Below, one piece after another: positions 53,077 to 61,870 of a stretch of DNA of 64,000 nucleotides (position 1 is its first letter; each line of letters opens with the position of its first letter). The notes under the pieces are model-generated. The model saw only the letters and a list, made by a program, of their open reading frames with translations. It had not been told where the DNA came from and ran no database searches. Both the position numbers and the translations under genes were made by a program. The stretch is from Crocinitomicaceae bacterium (GTDB lineage: Bacteria; Bacteroidota; Bacteroidia; Flavobacteriales_D; Crocinitomicaceae). The stretch covers positions 62,001 through 126,000 of the forward strand of contig JAJTCM010000007.1 of assembly GCA_021325675.1 (NCBI GenBank), given 5' to 3'.

Positions 53077-54111
53077 ATGAATCACGAACATCCGGACATA
53101 TCCCTAAGCTGCCAGTTGTATGACTACAACAACGACGAATACAAGCTGACGCGCAATTCACCGAAGCATTACGCTGATAATTTTGTTAAGGAAAAGCTGC
53201 TTGACAGCCACGACGATAAAAACCACTGGCTGAATTACCATGATTTATCGGACCGTGAAAGTGTTGAAAAACTTTGCGAACAGCTGGGCATCGACAAACT
53301 GACCGTTGAAGATATTTACAGTGACCTGAAACGTCCCAAGCTGGAAGAATATACTAACTACGTGTTTTTTTCCGTGAGCTCGGCGCTGACGAAAGACGCC
53401 TATTCCGCCAGCCTGAAAAAAGAGAAGATTTCGTTTATCATCGGTAAGGACTTTTTGGTTTCTTTCCAGGCAAAAAGCTCAGACCATTTTACCGACGTGC
53501 GCGACCGGATTGAAAAACGCCGGGGAAAAATCCGTATGAAAGGCCCCGATTTCCTTTTATTCCGCATGCTGGAAGCCATTACAGACAATTACTTCGAAGT
53601 ATTGGACGATATCGTTGAGAATATTGAAAAAATCGAGCATAAAATAACCATCAACCCGAACAGTGAATTGCTGCGCCGCATTGAAATCGAAAAACGGAAG
53701 CTGATCGAGCTGCGCAAAGTCGTTTTCCCGCTGAAGGAGATCACTTCCCAGCTGGATAAATCAGAAAGCTCTTTTATACAAAAAGAAAACCACTATTATT
53801 TTTCTAACCTGAAAGACAATTGCCTGACCGTACTGGAAGAAATCGACGCCAACAAGCAAATCCTGGAAGGTATGGCGAATTTATATTACGCTGTTCAGGG
53901 CCAGAAAATGAACCAGATCATGAAAGTGTTGACCATTATGAGCTCGATCTTCATTCCGCTGACGTTCATCGTGGGCGTTTATGGTATGAATTTCGAATAC
54001 ATGCCTGAGCTGAACAGTCCGTACGGTTACCCGGCTGTGATGGCGTTTATGGCGCTTGTATCCATTATATTATTGCTTTATTTCAAAAAACGGGGATGGT
54101 TTAAGAAATAA
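53077..54111 (+). CDS. corA: CorA-type magnesium/cobalt transporter
   Basis: CorA forms a pentameric Mg2+ channel in the inner membrane. The 344-residue protein has a long cytoplasmic N-terminal domain and two C-terminal helices, with the signature 'YGMNFEYMPEL' between them ('SIFIPLTFIVGVYGMN' before and 'VMAFMALVSIILLLYF' after). The C-terminus is the typical basic 'KKRGWFKK'. Ten 8-bp repeats begin at the base after its stop codon. Confidence 0.95.
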   Translation: MNHEHPDISLSCQLYDYNNDEYKLTRNSPKHYADNFVKEKLLDSHDDKNHWLNYHDLSDRESVEKLCEQLGIDKLTVEDIYSDLKRPKLEEYTNYVFFSVSSALTKDAYSASLKKEKISFIIGKDFLVSFQAKSSDHFTDVRDRIEKRRGKIRMKGPDFLLFRMLEAITDNYFEVLDDIVENIEKIEHKITINPNSELLRRIEIEKRKLIELRKVVFPLKEITSQLDKSESSFIQKENHYYFSNLKDNCLTVLEEIDANKQILEGMANLYYAVQGQKMNQIMKVLTIMSSIFIPLTFIVGVYGMNFEYMPELNSPYGYPAVMAFMALVSIILLLYFKKRGWFKK

Positions 54112-54191
54112 TGTGTTAATGTGTTAATGTGTTAATGTGTTAATGTGTTAATGTGTTAATGTGTTAATGTGTTAATGTGTTAATGTGTTAA
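54112..54191. repeat. Tandem repeat, ten exact TGTGTTAA units
   Basis: Eighty bases consist of ten perfect copies of TGTGTTAA. The unit is the arm word of the TTAGCATATT palindromic family, whose other arm (TTAGCATATT...TAGCACATTAA) follows at 54205-54240. The unit is not a multiple of three and is intergenic, so copy-number change could alter spacing between corA and the reductase promoter rather than a protein. Confidence 0.95.
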
Positions 54192-54251
54192 TTGAACGAA
54201 TTTATTAGCATATTAATTTGTCAGCATAATAGCACATTAAACAATCCTTCT

Positions 54252-54259
54252 TACCTTTG
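54252..54259 (+). promoter_or_regulatory. -7 box of the PaaE-like reductase gene
   Basis: TACCTTTG predicts a start site near 54264 and supports the ATG at 54276 over the upstream ORF-track start, which lies before the promoter. Confidence 0.6.
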
Positions 54260-54275
54260 CAAAAACAGACGACTT

Positions 54276-55379
54276 ATGGGGCTTTTCAAAAAAATGTTCG
54301 GAAAAGAAGAAAAACAAACTAACGTTACTACAACAAAAAAACATAAGGGTTATCATGATTTAAACATTCAATCCGTTGAAAAAGTGACGCCTGAAGCGGT
54401 ACGTGTAACCTTTGACATCCCGGAAGAATTGCGTTCTGCATATCACTTTACCCCGGGACAATACGTCAACATCTGCGTGATGATGAACGGCCAGGAAGAG
54501 CGCCGCTCCTACTCCATCTGTTCAGATGCATCCGATAACAGCACGATTGCGATTGCGATCAAAGCCATTCACAAAGGAAACGTTTCCCAATGGGCCAACG
54601 AAGAGCTGAAAGCCGGGGCAACACTCCAGGTTTCCGAGCCGGAAGGACATTTCAAACTGGCTTCCGAAGAACAGCAGGTTGTTGCATTTGCTGCCGGAAG
54701 CGGGATCACACCCATTTTATCCATTGCAAAGAAACTCCAGGAAAAAGGTGGAAAACTGCACTTATTTTACGGGAACAAAAACTTCGAGAGCATTATTTTC
54801 AGACAGGAATTCGATCAGCTTTCAAACACAACGGTAAAACATTTCCTTTCGCAGGAAGAGCGTGAAGGCTTTAATCACGGACGACTTTCCAAAGAGCAGA
54901 TCTCAGAGCAGATTAAAAACGATCTCAACCTCCTCAAAGCGGATGCTTTTTTCCTCTGCGGACCGGAAGCAATGATTTCAGCAGCGAAAGAAGTACTGGC
55001 TTTATTCGGTGTTCCGAAAGAAAAAGTACACTTTGAATTATACACAACCCCGGTTAACATGAAGCCGGAAACCCCTGCCGAGGAAAACAATTTTACGGGC
55101 AAAAGCAAGGTTTCCGTGATCCTCGACGATGAGCGCATCAATTTTGAGCTGGATTCCAAAGGAAAAACCATCCTCGAAACCGTGAGCAACGCCGGTTATG
55201 ATGCACCTTATTCCTGCCGCGGAGGTGTTTGCTGTACCTGTAAAGCCAAAGTACTCGAAGGAAAGGCTACTATGACGCTGAATTATTCGCTTACGGACGA
55301 GGAAGTTGCCGAAGGCTTCATCCTGACCTGCCAGGCGCGCCCTGCAAGCGAAAAACTGGTAATCAGCTACGATGAGTAA
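54276..55379 (+). CDS. PaaE-like ferredoxin-NADP-type oxidoreductase
   Basis: I start at 54276 ('MGLFKKMFGKEEKQT', 367 residues). The order of domains is FAD-binding ('RRSYSICSDAS'), NAD(P)-binding ('VVAFAAGSGITPILSIAKKL', 'AFFLCGPEAMI') and a C-terminal plant-type 2Fe-2S ferredoxin with 'CRGGVCCTC' plus a distal Cys in 'FILTCQARP'. Such proteins pass electrons from NAD(P)H to an oxygenase, as PaaE does for phenylacetyl-CoA epoxidase. No paa genes are near, so the electron acceptor is unknown. Its stop overlaps the SDR gene by 8 bp. Confidence 0.9.
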   Translation: MGLFKKMFGKEEKQTNVTTTKKHKGYHDLNIQSVEKVTPEAVRVTFDIPEELRSAYHFTPGQYVNICVMMNGQEERRSYSICSDASDNSTIAIAIKAIHKGNVSQWANEELKAGATLQVSEPEGHFKLASEEQQVVAFAAGSGITPILSIAKKLQEKGGKLHLFYGNKNFESIIFRQEFDQLSNTTVKHFLSQEEREGFNHGRLSKEQISEQIKNDLNLLKADAFFLCGPEAMISAAKEVLALFGVPKEKVHFELYTTPVNMKPETPAEENNFTGKSKVSVILDDERINFELDSKGKTILETVSNAGYDAPYSCRGGVCCTCKAKVLEGKATMTLNYSLTDEEVAEGFILTCQARPASEKLVISYDE

Positions 55380-56067
55380 AACGATCGTCATTGTCGGTGC
55401 CAGCCGCGGAATCGGCCGGGAGCTTGCTATCCGTTTTTCCAGTGACAGCAACAACCGCGTTTATGCCCTTTCCCGCTACCGGGAAGCACCCGAGCCGGAT
55501 GAGTTTTCGTTATACCCGAATATCACCCCGGTGGTTTTTGACCTGGCCCAGGACGATACACGCATCAAGGCCGAACGCTTTTTCGATTCGCTTTCCAATA
55601 TCGACATTCTGATCAACAACGCCGGCAAGCTGGTGAACAGGCCTTTCACGGAACTGACGCGTGAAGACTTCGTTTCGAGCTACCAGGTCAATATCATTGG
55701 CGTAATGGAGCTCATCCAGGCTGCCGTTCCGAAAATGCTCCCGAAAGGCGGCCACATCGTTAATATCAGCTCGATGGGCGGTTTCCAGGGCACGGTCAAA
55801 TTCCCGGGACTGGCAGCGTATTCCACTTCAAAAGCAGCGCTCGCAAGCTTTACAGAGCTTTTCGCCGAAGAATACAAAGAAACGCGTATTAAAATGAATT
55901 GCCTCTGCCTGGGCGCAGTTCAGACAGAAATGCTGGAAGAAGCGTTCCCTGGCTACGAAGCCCCGATAGATGCCCCGGAAATGGCGGAATATATTCATGA
56001 GTTTGCCGAAAATGCCCATCGCTTTATGAACGGGAAAATCATTCCGGTTTCGCTGTCGACACCTTGA
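55372..56067 (+). CDS. Short-chain dehydrogenase/reductase
   Basis: The 231-residue protein has the Rossmann glycine motif 'VIVGASRGIGRELAIRF', 'LINNAGKL', the catalytic Ser in 'VNISSMGGFQ' and 'YSTSKAALASF' with the Tyr-x3-Lys pair. It is an NAD(P)-dependent oxidoreductase of unknown substrate. The 8-bp overlap with the PaaE-like gene indicates translational coupling, so both probably act on one pathway or share redox cofactors. Confidence 0.92.
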   Translation: MSKTIVIVGASRGIGRELAIRFSSDSNNRVYALSRYREAPEPDEFSLYPNITPVVFDLAQDDTRIKAERFFDSLSNIDILINNAGKLVNRPFTELTREDFVSSYQVNIIGVMELIQAAVPKMLPKGGHIVNISSMGGFQGTVKFPGLAAYSTSKAALASFTELFAEEYKETRIKMNCLCLGAVQTEMLEEAFPGYEAPIDAPEMAEYIHEFAENAHRFMNGKIIPVSLSTP

Positions 56068-56161
56068 GGTAATTTTCTATTTCGGATTAACGCAAGAGTT
56101 CTCCCCTTTAATTCCCTCCTGCGCCTATGCTGAAACTACGGTGTGAGCATTGGGGGAATCC

Positions 56162-56202
56162 CAAAAAAGAAAAACCCGGCCCCATCAGTGACGGAACCGG
56201 GT
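56162..56202 (-). terminator. Terminator after the OmpA/PD40 gene
   Basis: On the minus strand ACCCGG and CCGGGT pair and are followed by TTTTTCTTTTTT. The stem may also stop SDR transcripts arriving from the other side, though the plus-strand T content is weak. Confidence 0.75.
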
Positions 56203-56292
56203 CTTTCAAAAAGGCTGGTTATTAGTTGAACTTCATTCTAAAACACCATTTCCTTTTCGAATGCCTGCTCAGGGCATTATCTGGTTTAAAAA

Positions 56293-57834
56293 TTATTTTA
56301 CGGAAACAATTCTAAATTCCACACGGCGGTTAACTGCGCGGCCTTCTGCCGTATCATTGGTTGTAGCCGGGGATGATTCACCAAAACCTTTGGAAGTTAA
56401 TCGTTTCGCATCAATCCCTTTGCTAACCAGGTAATCTACAACTGATTTAGCGCGGTTTTCAGATAAGGTCTGGTTCAAAGCAGTTCCTCCCTGGTTGTCC
56501 GTATGTCCGCGGATTTCAATCACCATTCCTGAGTTGTCGTTCAGGATTGCTACCAAACGGTCTAATTCATTCTGGGATGTTGGCAATAAAGTCGCTTTCC
56601 CTGTTTCGAAGAAGATGTTGTTCAGTCGGATAACCGCTTCAGCCTTGATTGGTCTCAGCAAAATGTCTTTTTTGATTACTGCAAACTCCCCTACCGTTGA
56701 TAAATCAAGGTTGACGTTTTCAGAATAGTAACCCTGGAGCTTTGCACCGAGGGAGTAATTCGAACCGTAAGGCAATACAACTTTGTAACCACCATCGATT
56801 ACGGATGAACGGGCTACACCTTCCACTGTGTTATTCCCAAGGTTGATGTAATCAATTGTAGCTCCCAGCGGCTGGTTTGTTTCAGCATCTTTTACCACAC
56901 CTTCCACGATAATTACCGGGTCAGGCTTGGCAGCTTCAACGATAACAGCGTCTTTTTTATCATCTTTTGCAAACAAAGGAATGCGGTACACGTCACTGCT
57001 TCCGTTGGAAGAGTTCACGATAAAAGCATAACGGCCGGTCGGTGAAACAGAGAAGTATGCGTCAAAATTCGGTGTGTTGATCCCTGTACCGAGGTTTTCA
57101 GGCTTGGACCAGTTCATCCAGGTGTCATCAAGGCGCTTGCTCACGAAGATATCGTTGCTTCCTGAACCTCCGCGCCCATCAGATGTGAAGTACATAGTTT
57201 TATTATCCGCAGCGATAAAAGGTGCATAATCCCCTTCTACTGTTCCGGTCATTTTTTTCGGCTGTGTCCATTTTTTATCCGTAATACGCTTGCAAACATA
57301 CAGCTCGGTTGTTTCGGAGCCCTTGTTTTCAGAGAAAGAAAGGATAATTACGTTACCGCTCGGCGCCATACAGAAGTGTACGTAACGGCCCTTTGCCATT
57401 TTATCGTATTTCTTGATGTTCATCGCAATCGGGTCAGACCAGCCTTCCGGCGTCAAAGTCGTGTAGGAGTACCCTTTTTTCTTGTATTGTCCGAATTTAT
57501 CGTATACCCCTTTGATGATCCGGAGGTTACCATCGGCGCTCTGGAACTCAATACTGTTGTATTCGATCGTGTTGAACGGGAAACCTAAGTGTTTTGCTTC
57601 CGTTACAACGCTGTCGTCCTGCAGGCGGACCCACCAAACATCCTGTGTTTCACCAACGAGGTTGTTTTGAGGGTGATTGGAACGGATAAAGAACATTTTA
57701 CTTCCATCCGGTGTGATATAGGGTGAGAAGTCACTGTAAGAAGAATTGATCAGCGGACCTAAATTCTCTAACTGGCTATTTACAATCGGATTCAGTCCTA
57801 ACAAACATAAAATCCCTAATGCTAACTTTTTCAT
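56293..57834 (-). CDS. OmpA-family protein with PD40 beta-propeller repeats
   Basis: The 513-residue protein has a signal peptide ('LALGILCLLGLNPIVNSQ'), TolB-like PD40 repeats (about residues 30-290, for example 'FSPYITPDGSKMFFIRSN' and 'YFTSDGRGGSGSNDIFVSKR'), a carboxypeptidase-regulatory-like beta domain (300-390) and a C-terminal OmpA domain ('EIRGHTDNQGGTALNQTLSENRAKSV', 'EGRAVNRRVEFRIV'). Proteins of this layout link the outer membrane to peptidoglycan, and some Bacteroidota T9SS components (PorE) look similar. The downstream barrel-type gene would be its natural partner. Confidence 0.88.
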   Translation of the reverse strand: MKKLALGILCLLGLNPIVNSQLENLGPLINSSYSDFSPYITPDGSKMFFIRSNHPQNNLVGETQDVWWVRLQDDSVVTEAKHLGFPFNTIEYNSIEFQSADGNLRIIKGVYDKFGQYKKKGYSYTTLTPEGWSDPIAMNIKKYDKMAKGRYVHFCMAPSGNVIILSFSENKGSETTELYVCKRITDKKWTQPKKMTGTVEGDYAPFIAADNKTMYFTSDGRGGSGSNDIFVSKRLDDTWMNWSKPENLGTGINTPNFDAYFSVSPTGRYAFIVNSSNGSSDVYRIPLFAKDDKKDAVIVEAAKPDPVIIVEGVVKDAETNQPLGATIDYINLGNNTVEGVARSSVIDGGYKVVLPYGSNYSLGAKLQGYYSENVNLDLSTVGEFAVIKKDILLRPIKAEAVIRLNNIFFETGKATLLPTSQNELDRLVAILNDNSGMVIEIRGHTDNQGGTALNQTLSENRAKSVVDYLVSKGIDAKRLTSKGFGESSPATTNDTAEGRAVNRRVEFRIVSVK

Positions 57835-57868
57835 AATTAATTTTTTTATTGCTGTTTTAGTACTGAGA

Positions 57869-58750
57869 TTATTCTTTTTCGCGGATTACCGTGAAGGAGC
57901 TCATTGATTTCACCCTGCGCTTGAAGTTGAAGCCCATTGTGTAAGTTCCGTAATAACCATCAATCGGCCTTGAACCGATCTCCAGCTTGTGATAAAATGC
58001 TGAACCGGCTAATTTTTTCGGCTCGGCCTTCAGGAATTGTACACCCAAACGGAAACCGATCACCCCTTTTTTGATGGTGCCTGTATAAGCATTTCCACTA
58101 AGGTCAGTAACCTGGTTTACCGGGTTGATCATTACATCAAGGTAATTTCTGCGCACAAACCCTGCGCTTTTAATTCCATATTCCTGGGTGTGGCATCTTG
58201 CATTCAAAGAAGAAGTCATCAATACACCGGCATAAATACCAATCGTTTTAACAAGCAGGTGCTCTTCAGCAGCAGTACCGTGCGCTTCAGGAGTTGTAGC
58301 CAACCCTCCGCTCAGCATAGTTAAGCCTGCGCGCAGACCGAAAGAGCGCTGGATCGTAGCAGGAACTTTGATGGAAACCTCTGAATTTCCGTTCTTTTTT
58401 TCCGCCAGGATTACTTTCTGGCTTTTTGTTTTGGATTTGGAAGCAAAATGGTAAAAGCCACCAATCTCAAACTGCCTGCTCGTTTTTGTAGTATCCAGGC
58501 TGAAAAAATTGTGCTTATAGAAAAGCTCGCCACCAAATTTGTTTTTGTAGTGTACAACGCCACCCAAACTTGAGCCTAAAAGTCCAAAGCCGGCATTGTC
58601 TGATGCATAGCCCAGCTCTACCACTCCAACATTGATCCAGTAATTGGCAATGTCATCCGGTGTGTCCTTAATTACCTTATACGTAATCGTTTGCCCTTGG
58701 GCAAAGAACGAAAATAAGGTAAAAACTGTAATCTGTTTCCAATATTTCAT
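57869..58750 (-). CDS. Putative outer-membrane protein, function unknown
   Basis: The ATG at 58750 gives 293 residues with a signal peptide ('ITVFTLFSFFAQGQ'); the ORF-track start lies inside the -7 box and is disfavoured. The mature part has barrel-like strands ('GGELFYKHNFFSLDTTKTSRQFEIGGFYHF', 'GFRLGVQFLKAEP', 'GTYTMGFNFKRRV'). No family was recognised. It is 34 bp upstream of the OmpA/PD40 gene in one transcript, suggesting the two proteins work together in the outer membrane. Confidence 0.7.
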   Translation of the reverse strand: MKYWKQITVFTLFSFFAQGQTITYKVIKDTPDDIANYWINVGVVELGYASDNAGFGLLGSSLGGVVHYKNKFGGELFYKHNFFSLDTTKTSRQFEIGGFYHFASKSKTKSQKVILAEKKNGNSEVSIKVPATIQRSFGLRAGLTMLSGGLATTPEAHGTAAEEHLLVKTIGIYAGVLMTSSLNARCHTQEYGIKSAGFVRRNYLDVMINPVNQVTDLSGNAYTGTIKKGVIGFRLGVQFLKAEPKKLAGSAFYHKLEIGSRPIDGYYGTYTMGFNFKRRVKSMSSFTVIREKE

Positions 58751-58765
58751 AAGTTTTCTTTTTGG

Positions 58766-58773
58766 CAAAATTA
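58766..58773 (-). promoter_or_regulatory. -7 box of the outer-membrane/OmpA pair
   Basis: TAATTTTG on the minus strand predicts transcription from about 58761 and supports the ATG at 58750. Confidence 0.55.
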
Positions 58774-58955
58774 GAATCTTATTTTAATACTGGCGTACGA
58801 CATATTACGTAATTCCTAATTTAAACCGATTAAAAATAAAGACTAATGGAATTTTTGAATTTAAAACGGAACATATAGAATCCAGAATTGGAAAGCCTCC
58901 CCCGATATGGCAGTAATTTTCTATTCCCTTGTTTTCCATTTCCCATTAAATTTCC

Positions 58956-58963
58956 TATTTTTG
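58956..58963 (+). promoter_or_regulatory. -7 box of the MFS pump gene
   Basis: TATTTTTG predicts a start near 58968, after the ORF-track start, and so points to the GTG at 58985 as the real start codon. Confidence 0.55.
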
Positions 58964-58984
58964 CTGACTTTTAAACATATTGAC

Positions 58985-60262
58985 GTGCTACAAAAAGCCA
59001 TTATTTTCGTCTTAATCACGATTTGCATCGATTCAATCGGGATCGGTATTATCATCCCAAGCTTTCCGGCCTTGATTGCAGAAACGACAAACGTTCCGGT
59101 CAACAAGGCTACCGTGTACTACGGGCTTGTTATGATGGTCTACGCCCTGATGCAGTTTTTGTTTTCACCGATGGTCGGCAACCTGAGCGACCGCTACGGA
59201 AGACGCCCGATACTATTGATGTCCGTATTGGGCATGGGACTGGACTACATCGTGATGTATTTCGCGCCAAGCTTATTCTGGCTCGTGCTCGGAAGGGCGA
59301 TTGCAGGTATGTTCGGAGCTAGTTTTACAACAGCTGCGGCGTATATTGCCGACGTTTCTACGGATGAAGACCGCGCCAAAAACTTTGGTATGATCGGCGC
59401 CGCTTTCGGGATCGGTTTTATTATCGGACCGGCTATCGGCGGCTTGCTGAGTGATTTTGGCTCACGTGCGCCTTTCCTGGCAGCGGCGGCATTTTCCCTT
59501 TTAAATTTCCTCTACGGGCTTTTTGTACTGAAAGAATCGCTCCCGGCGGATAAGCGCCGTAAATTTGAATTGAAGCGGGCCAATCCGTTAGGCGCTTTCA
59601 AGCAATTGAAGAAATTTGGGAAAAGCAAATACCTGTTTGTTGTTACTTTCCTGGTGATGTTCGCCAACTTTGCCATTCATTCCCTGTGGAATTTCTACAC
59701 GATGCACCGTTTTGAGTGGACTCCGAAAGATATCGGGATTTCACTGGCTGTGGTCGGTGTTTCCTTTGGTGTTGTACAGGGCGGCTTATCGGGTGTTCTT
59801 GTTAAAAAACTGGGAGAGCGCGGCACTTCAAGCCTGGGGATTATCGCTTTGATTGTTACAACTATTATTATCGGGATCATTCCTTACGGCTGGATGATGT
59901 ACGCGATTATCGTTCCTTATGCACTTTGCGGTGTGATCGACCCGGCAATCCGTTCAATTGTCACCCGGCAAACCGCCCAGAATGAACAGGGAGAATTACA
60001 GGGGATTTTTTCCAGCCTGATGAGCCTGGCCGAAATCCTCAGCCCGCTTTTCTTCGGGTGGATCTATTTTATGAGCACCCAGGTGAAACCAACTCCGGCG
60101 CTCAACTACGGAATTGCATTTTTCGTTTGCGCTTTCATTTCCCTGCTGGCTTTTCTGCTTCTCCGCTGGACGCTCAGCAAGAAACATTCAGCACTTTTGG
60201 ATGAGCCGGAAGAACCGCTCAAAGAAGAGATATCAACAATGACGGAAAATAACAATTTTTAA
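58985..60262 (+). CDS. MFS transporter, TetA-like drug:H+ antiporter
   Basis: I start at the GTG at 58985 (425 residues, reading V-L-Q-K-A-I-I-F), which lies just past the promoter and directly before the first membrane helix. Twelve helices, 'SPMVGNLSDRYGRRPILLMSVLGMGLDY' (motif A) and 'GPAIGGLLSDFG' place it in the DHA1/TetA group of efflux pumps. The cytoplasmic tail is acidic. It probably exports drugs or metabolites; tetracycline resistance cannot be concluded from sequence. Confidence 0.88.
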   Translation: MLQKAIIFVLITICIDSIGIGIIIPSFPALIAETTNVPVNKATVYYGLVMMVYALMQFLFSPMVGNLSDRYGRRPILLMSVLGMGLDYIVMYFAPSLFWLVLGRAIAGMFGASFTTAAAYIADVSTDEDRAKNFGMIGAAFGIGFIIGPAIGGLLSDFGSRAPFLAAAAFSLLNFLYGLFVLKESLPADKRRKFELKRANPLGAFKQLKKFGKSKYLFVVTFLVMFANFAIHSLWNFYTMHRFEWTPKDIGISLAVVGVSFGVVQGGLSGVLVKKLGERGTSSLGIIALIVTTIIIGIIPYGWMMYAIIVPYALCGVIDPAIRSIVTRQTAQNEQGELQGIFSSLMSLAEILSPLFFGWIYFMSTQVKPTPALNYGIAFFVCAFISLLAFLLLRWTLSKKHSALLDEPEEPLKEEISTMTENNNF

Positions 60263-60285
60263 TATTCTTTTCAGGAATAAGATCG

Positions 60286-60293
60286 TATTTTTG
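60286..60293 (+). promoter_or_regulatory. -7 box of dnaB, leaderless spacing
   Basis: TATTTTTG ends 6 nt before the dnaB ATG, so the mRNA should begin at the start codon. Confidence 0.6.
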
Positions 60294-60298
60294 CAATT

Positions 60299-61870
60299 AT
60301 GGAGAATAATGGGGGGGAAAACAAAAAAGCTCCGGCGCAACGTTTAAGAAGTACTACTTCCGGTTTAATCGGTGAATACGGCAAAGTTCCGCCGCAGGCA
60401 GTTGATTTGGAACAGGCTGTGCTGGGTGCGATGATGCTGGAGAAAAATGCGGTCAACGAAACGATCGATATTCTCACAGCCAACAGTTTTTACGATCCCA
60501 AACATTATTACATTTTCAAAGCCATCGTGGAGCTTTTCGGAAGCTCGAGCCCGATCGACCTGCTTACCGTTGTGAGCAAGCTCAAAAAAGACGGTGAGCT
60601 CGAACTGGCTGGCGGGGCGGTTTACGTTTCCCAGCTTACCAACCGGATTGCATCAGCGGCCCACGTTGAATATTACGCCCGCGTCATTTCCCAGAAACAT
60701 ATCCAGCGCGAAATCATCCGGATGTGCTCCGAAGTGCTGAAAGATGCCTTCGAAGAAACAACCGACGTTTTCGAATTGCTGAATAAAGCGGAATCCGACC
60801 TGTTCAAAATCGCTGAAAACAACATGAAAAAAAGTGTTGACAGCATGCAGAACGTCGTAAAGCAAGCCATCGATGAAATTGTGATCGCGAGCAAAAACAG
60901 CGACGGTATTTCCGGTGTCCCTACCGGTTTCCGTGAGCTTGACAAACTGACTTCAGGCTGGCAGCGCTCCGACATGATCGTGATCGCAGCCCGTCCCGCA
61001 ATGGGAAAAACCGCCTTCGTTCTTTCGATGGCGCGCAACACCGCGGTAGATTATGGCATGGGAGTTGCAGTCTTCTCTCTTGAGATGTCCTCTGTACAAT
61101 TAGTAAAACGTTTAATATCCAGCGAATCGCGCATCAGTGCGGAAAAACTGCGTAAGGGTGATCTGCGGGAAGATGAGTTCATCCAGCTCCACGCACGCAT
61201 CAACAAGCTTTCCACCGCACCGATTTTTATCGACGACACGCCCGGGATCAGTGTTTTTGACTTACGTGCCAAATGCCGCAGGCTGAAAATGCTCCACAAT
61301 ATTGAGCTCATCATCATCGATTACCTTCAGCTGATGACCGCCGGGGGAACCAAAGGCGCAGGAAACAGGGAACAGGAAATTTCAACTATTTCCCGCTCCA
61401 TCAAGGAAATTGCCAAGGAGCTGAACGTTCCCGTAATTGCGCTTTCCCAGCTGAGCCGTTCCGTAGAATCCCGCGGTGGGGACAAACGTCCGCTGCTATC
61501 CGACTTACGTGAATCCGGTGCCATCGAGCAGGATGCCGATATCGTGTCCTTCATTTACCGCCCGGAATATTACGGCCTGATCGAAAGTGAAACCGGGGAA
61601 TCCAATGCCGGCGTAGGTGAAATTATCGTAGCGAAACACCGGAACGGTGCGCTGGACACCGTGCGGCTTAAGTTTATCGGCCAGTATGCCCGCTTCGACA
61701 ACCTCGATTCTTACGGTGATGAAGAATTTACGACGATCAGCTCTTCGATGAACGCCAACCAGAACTTTGATGCGCCGTCCCCCGGCATGGTGACTATCGG
61801 AAGCAGGATTAACCAGGGCAACGATTTTGATAATTTTGAAAAAGACTATAACGATGATACGCCTTTTTAA
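60299..61870 (+). CDS. dnaB: Replicative DNA helicase DnaB
   Basis: DnaB unwinds DNA at the replication fork as a hexamer. The 523-residue protein has the N-terminal primase-binding domain ('PPQAVDLEQAVLGAMMLEKNAVNE'), linker, and RecA-like domain with Walker A 'ARPAMGKTAFVLSMARN', 'FSLEMSSVQLVKRL', Walker B 'IIIDYLQLM' and 'ALSQLSRSVESRGGDKRPLLSDLRESG'. No intein is present. Its end overlaps the next gene by 17 bp. Confidence 0.98.
   Translation: MENNGGENKKAPAQRLRSTTSGLIGEYGKVPPQAVDLEQAVLGAMMLEKNAVNETIDILTANSFYDPKHYYIFKAIVELFGSSSPIDLLTVVSKLKKDGELELAGGAVYVSQLTNRIASAAHVEYYARVISQKHIQREIIRMCSEVLKDAFEETTDVFELLNKAESDLFKIAENNMKKSVDSMQNVVKQAIDEIVIASKNSDGISGVPTGFRELDKLTSGWQRSDMIVIAARPAMGKTAFVLSMARNTAVDYGMGVAVFSLEMSSVQLVKRLISSESRISAEKLRKGDLREDEFIQLHARINKLSTAPIFIDDTPGISVFDLRAKCRRLKMLHNIELIIIDYLQLMTAGGTKGAGNREQEISTISRSIKEIAKELNVPVIALSQLSRSVESRGGDKRPLLSDLRESGAIEQDADIVSFIYRPEYYGLIESETGESNAGVGEIIVAKHRNGALDTVRLKFIGQYARFDNLDSYGDEEFTTISSSMNANQNFDAPSPGMVTIGSRINQGNDFDNFEKDYNDDTPF

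Noticed and set aside
54112-54191. Possible CRISPR array
   Set aside because: The array is a direct 8-bp tandem repeat with no spacers and no cas genes nearby.
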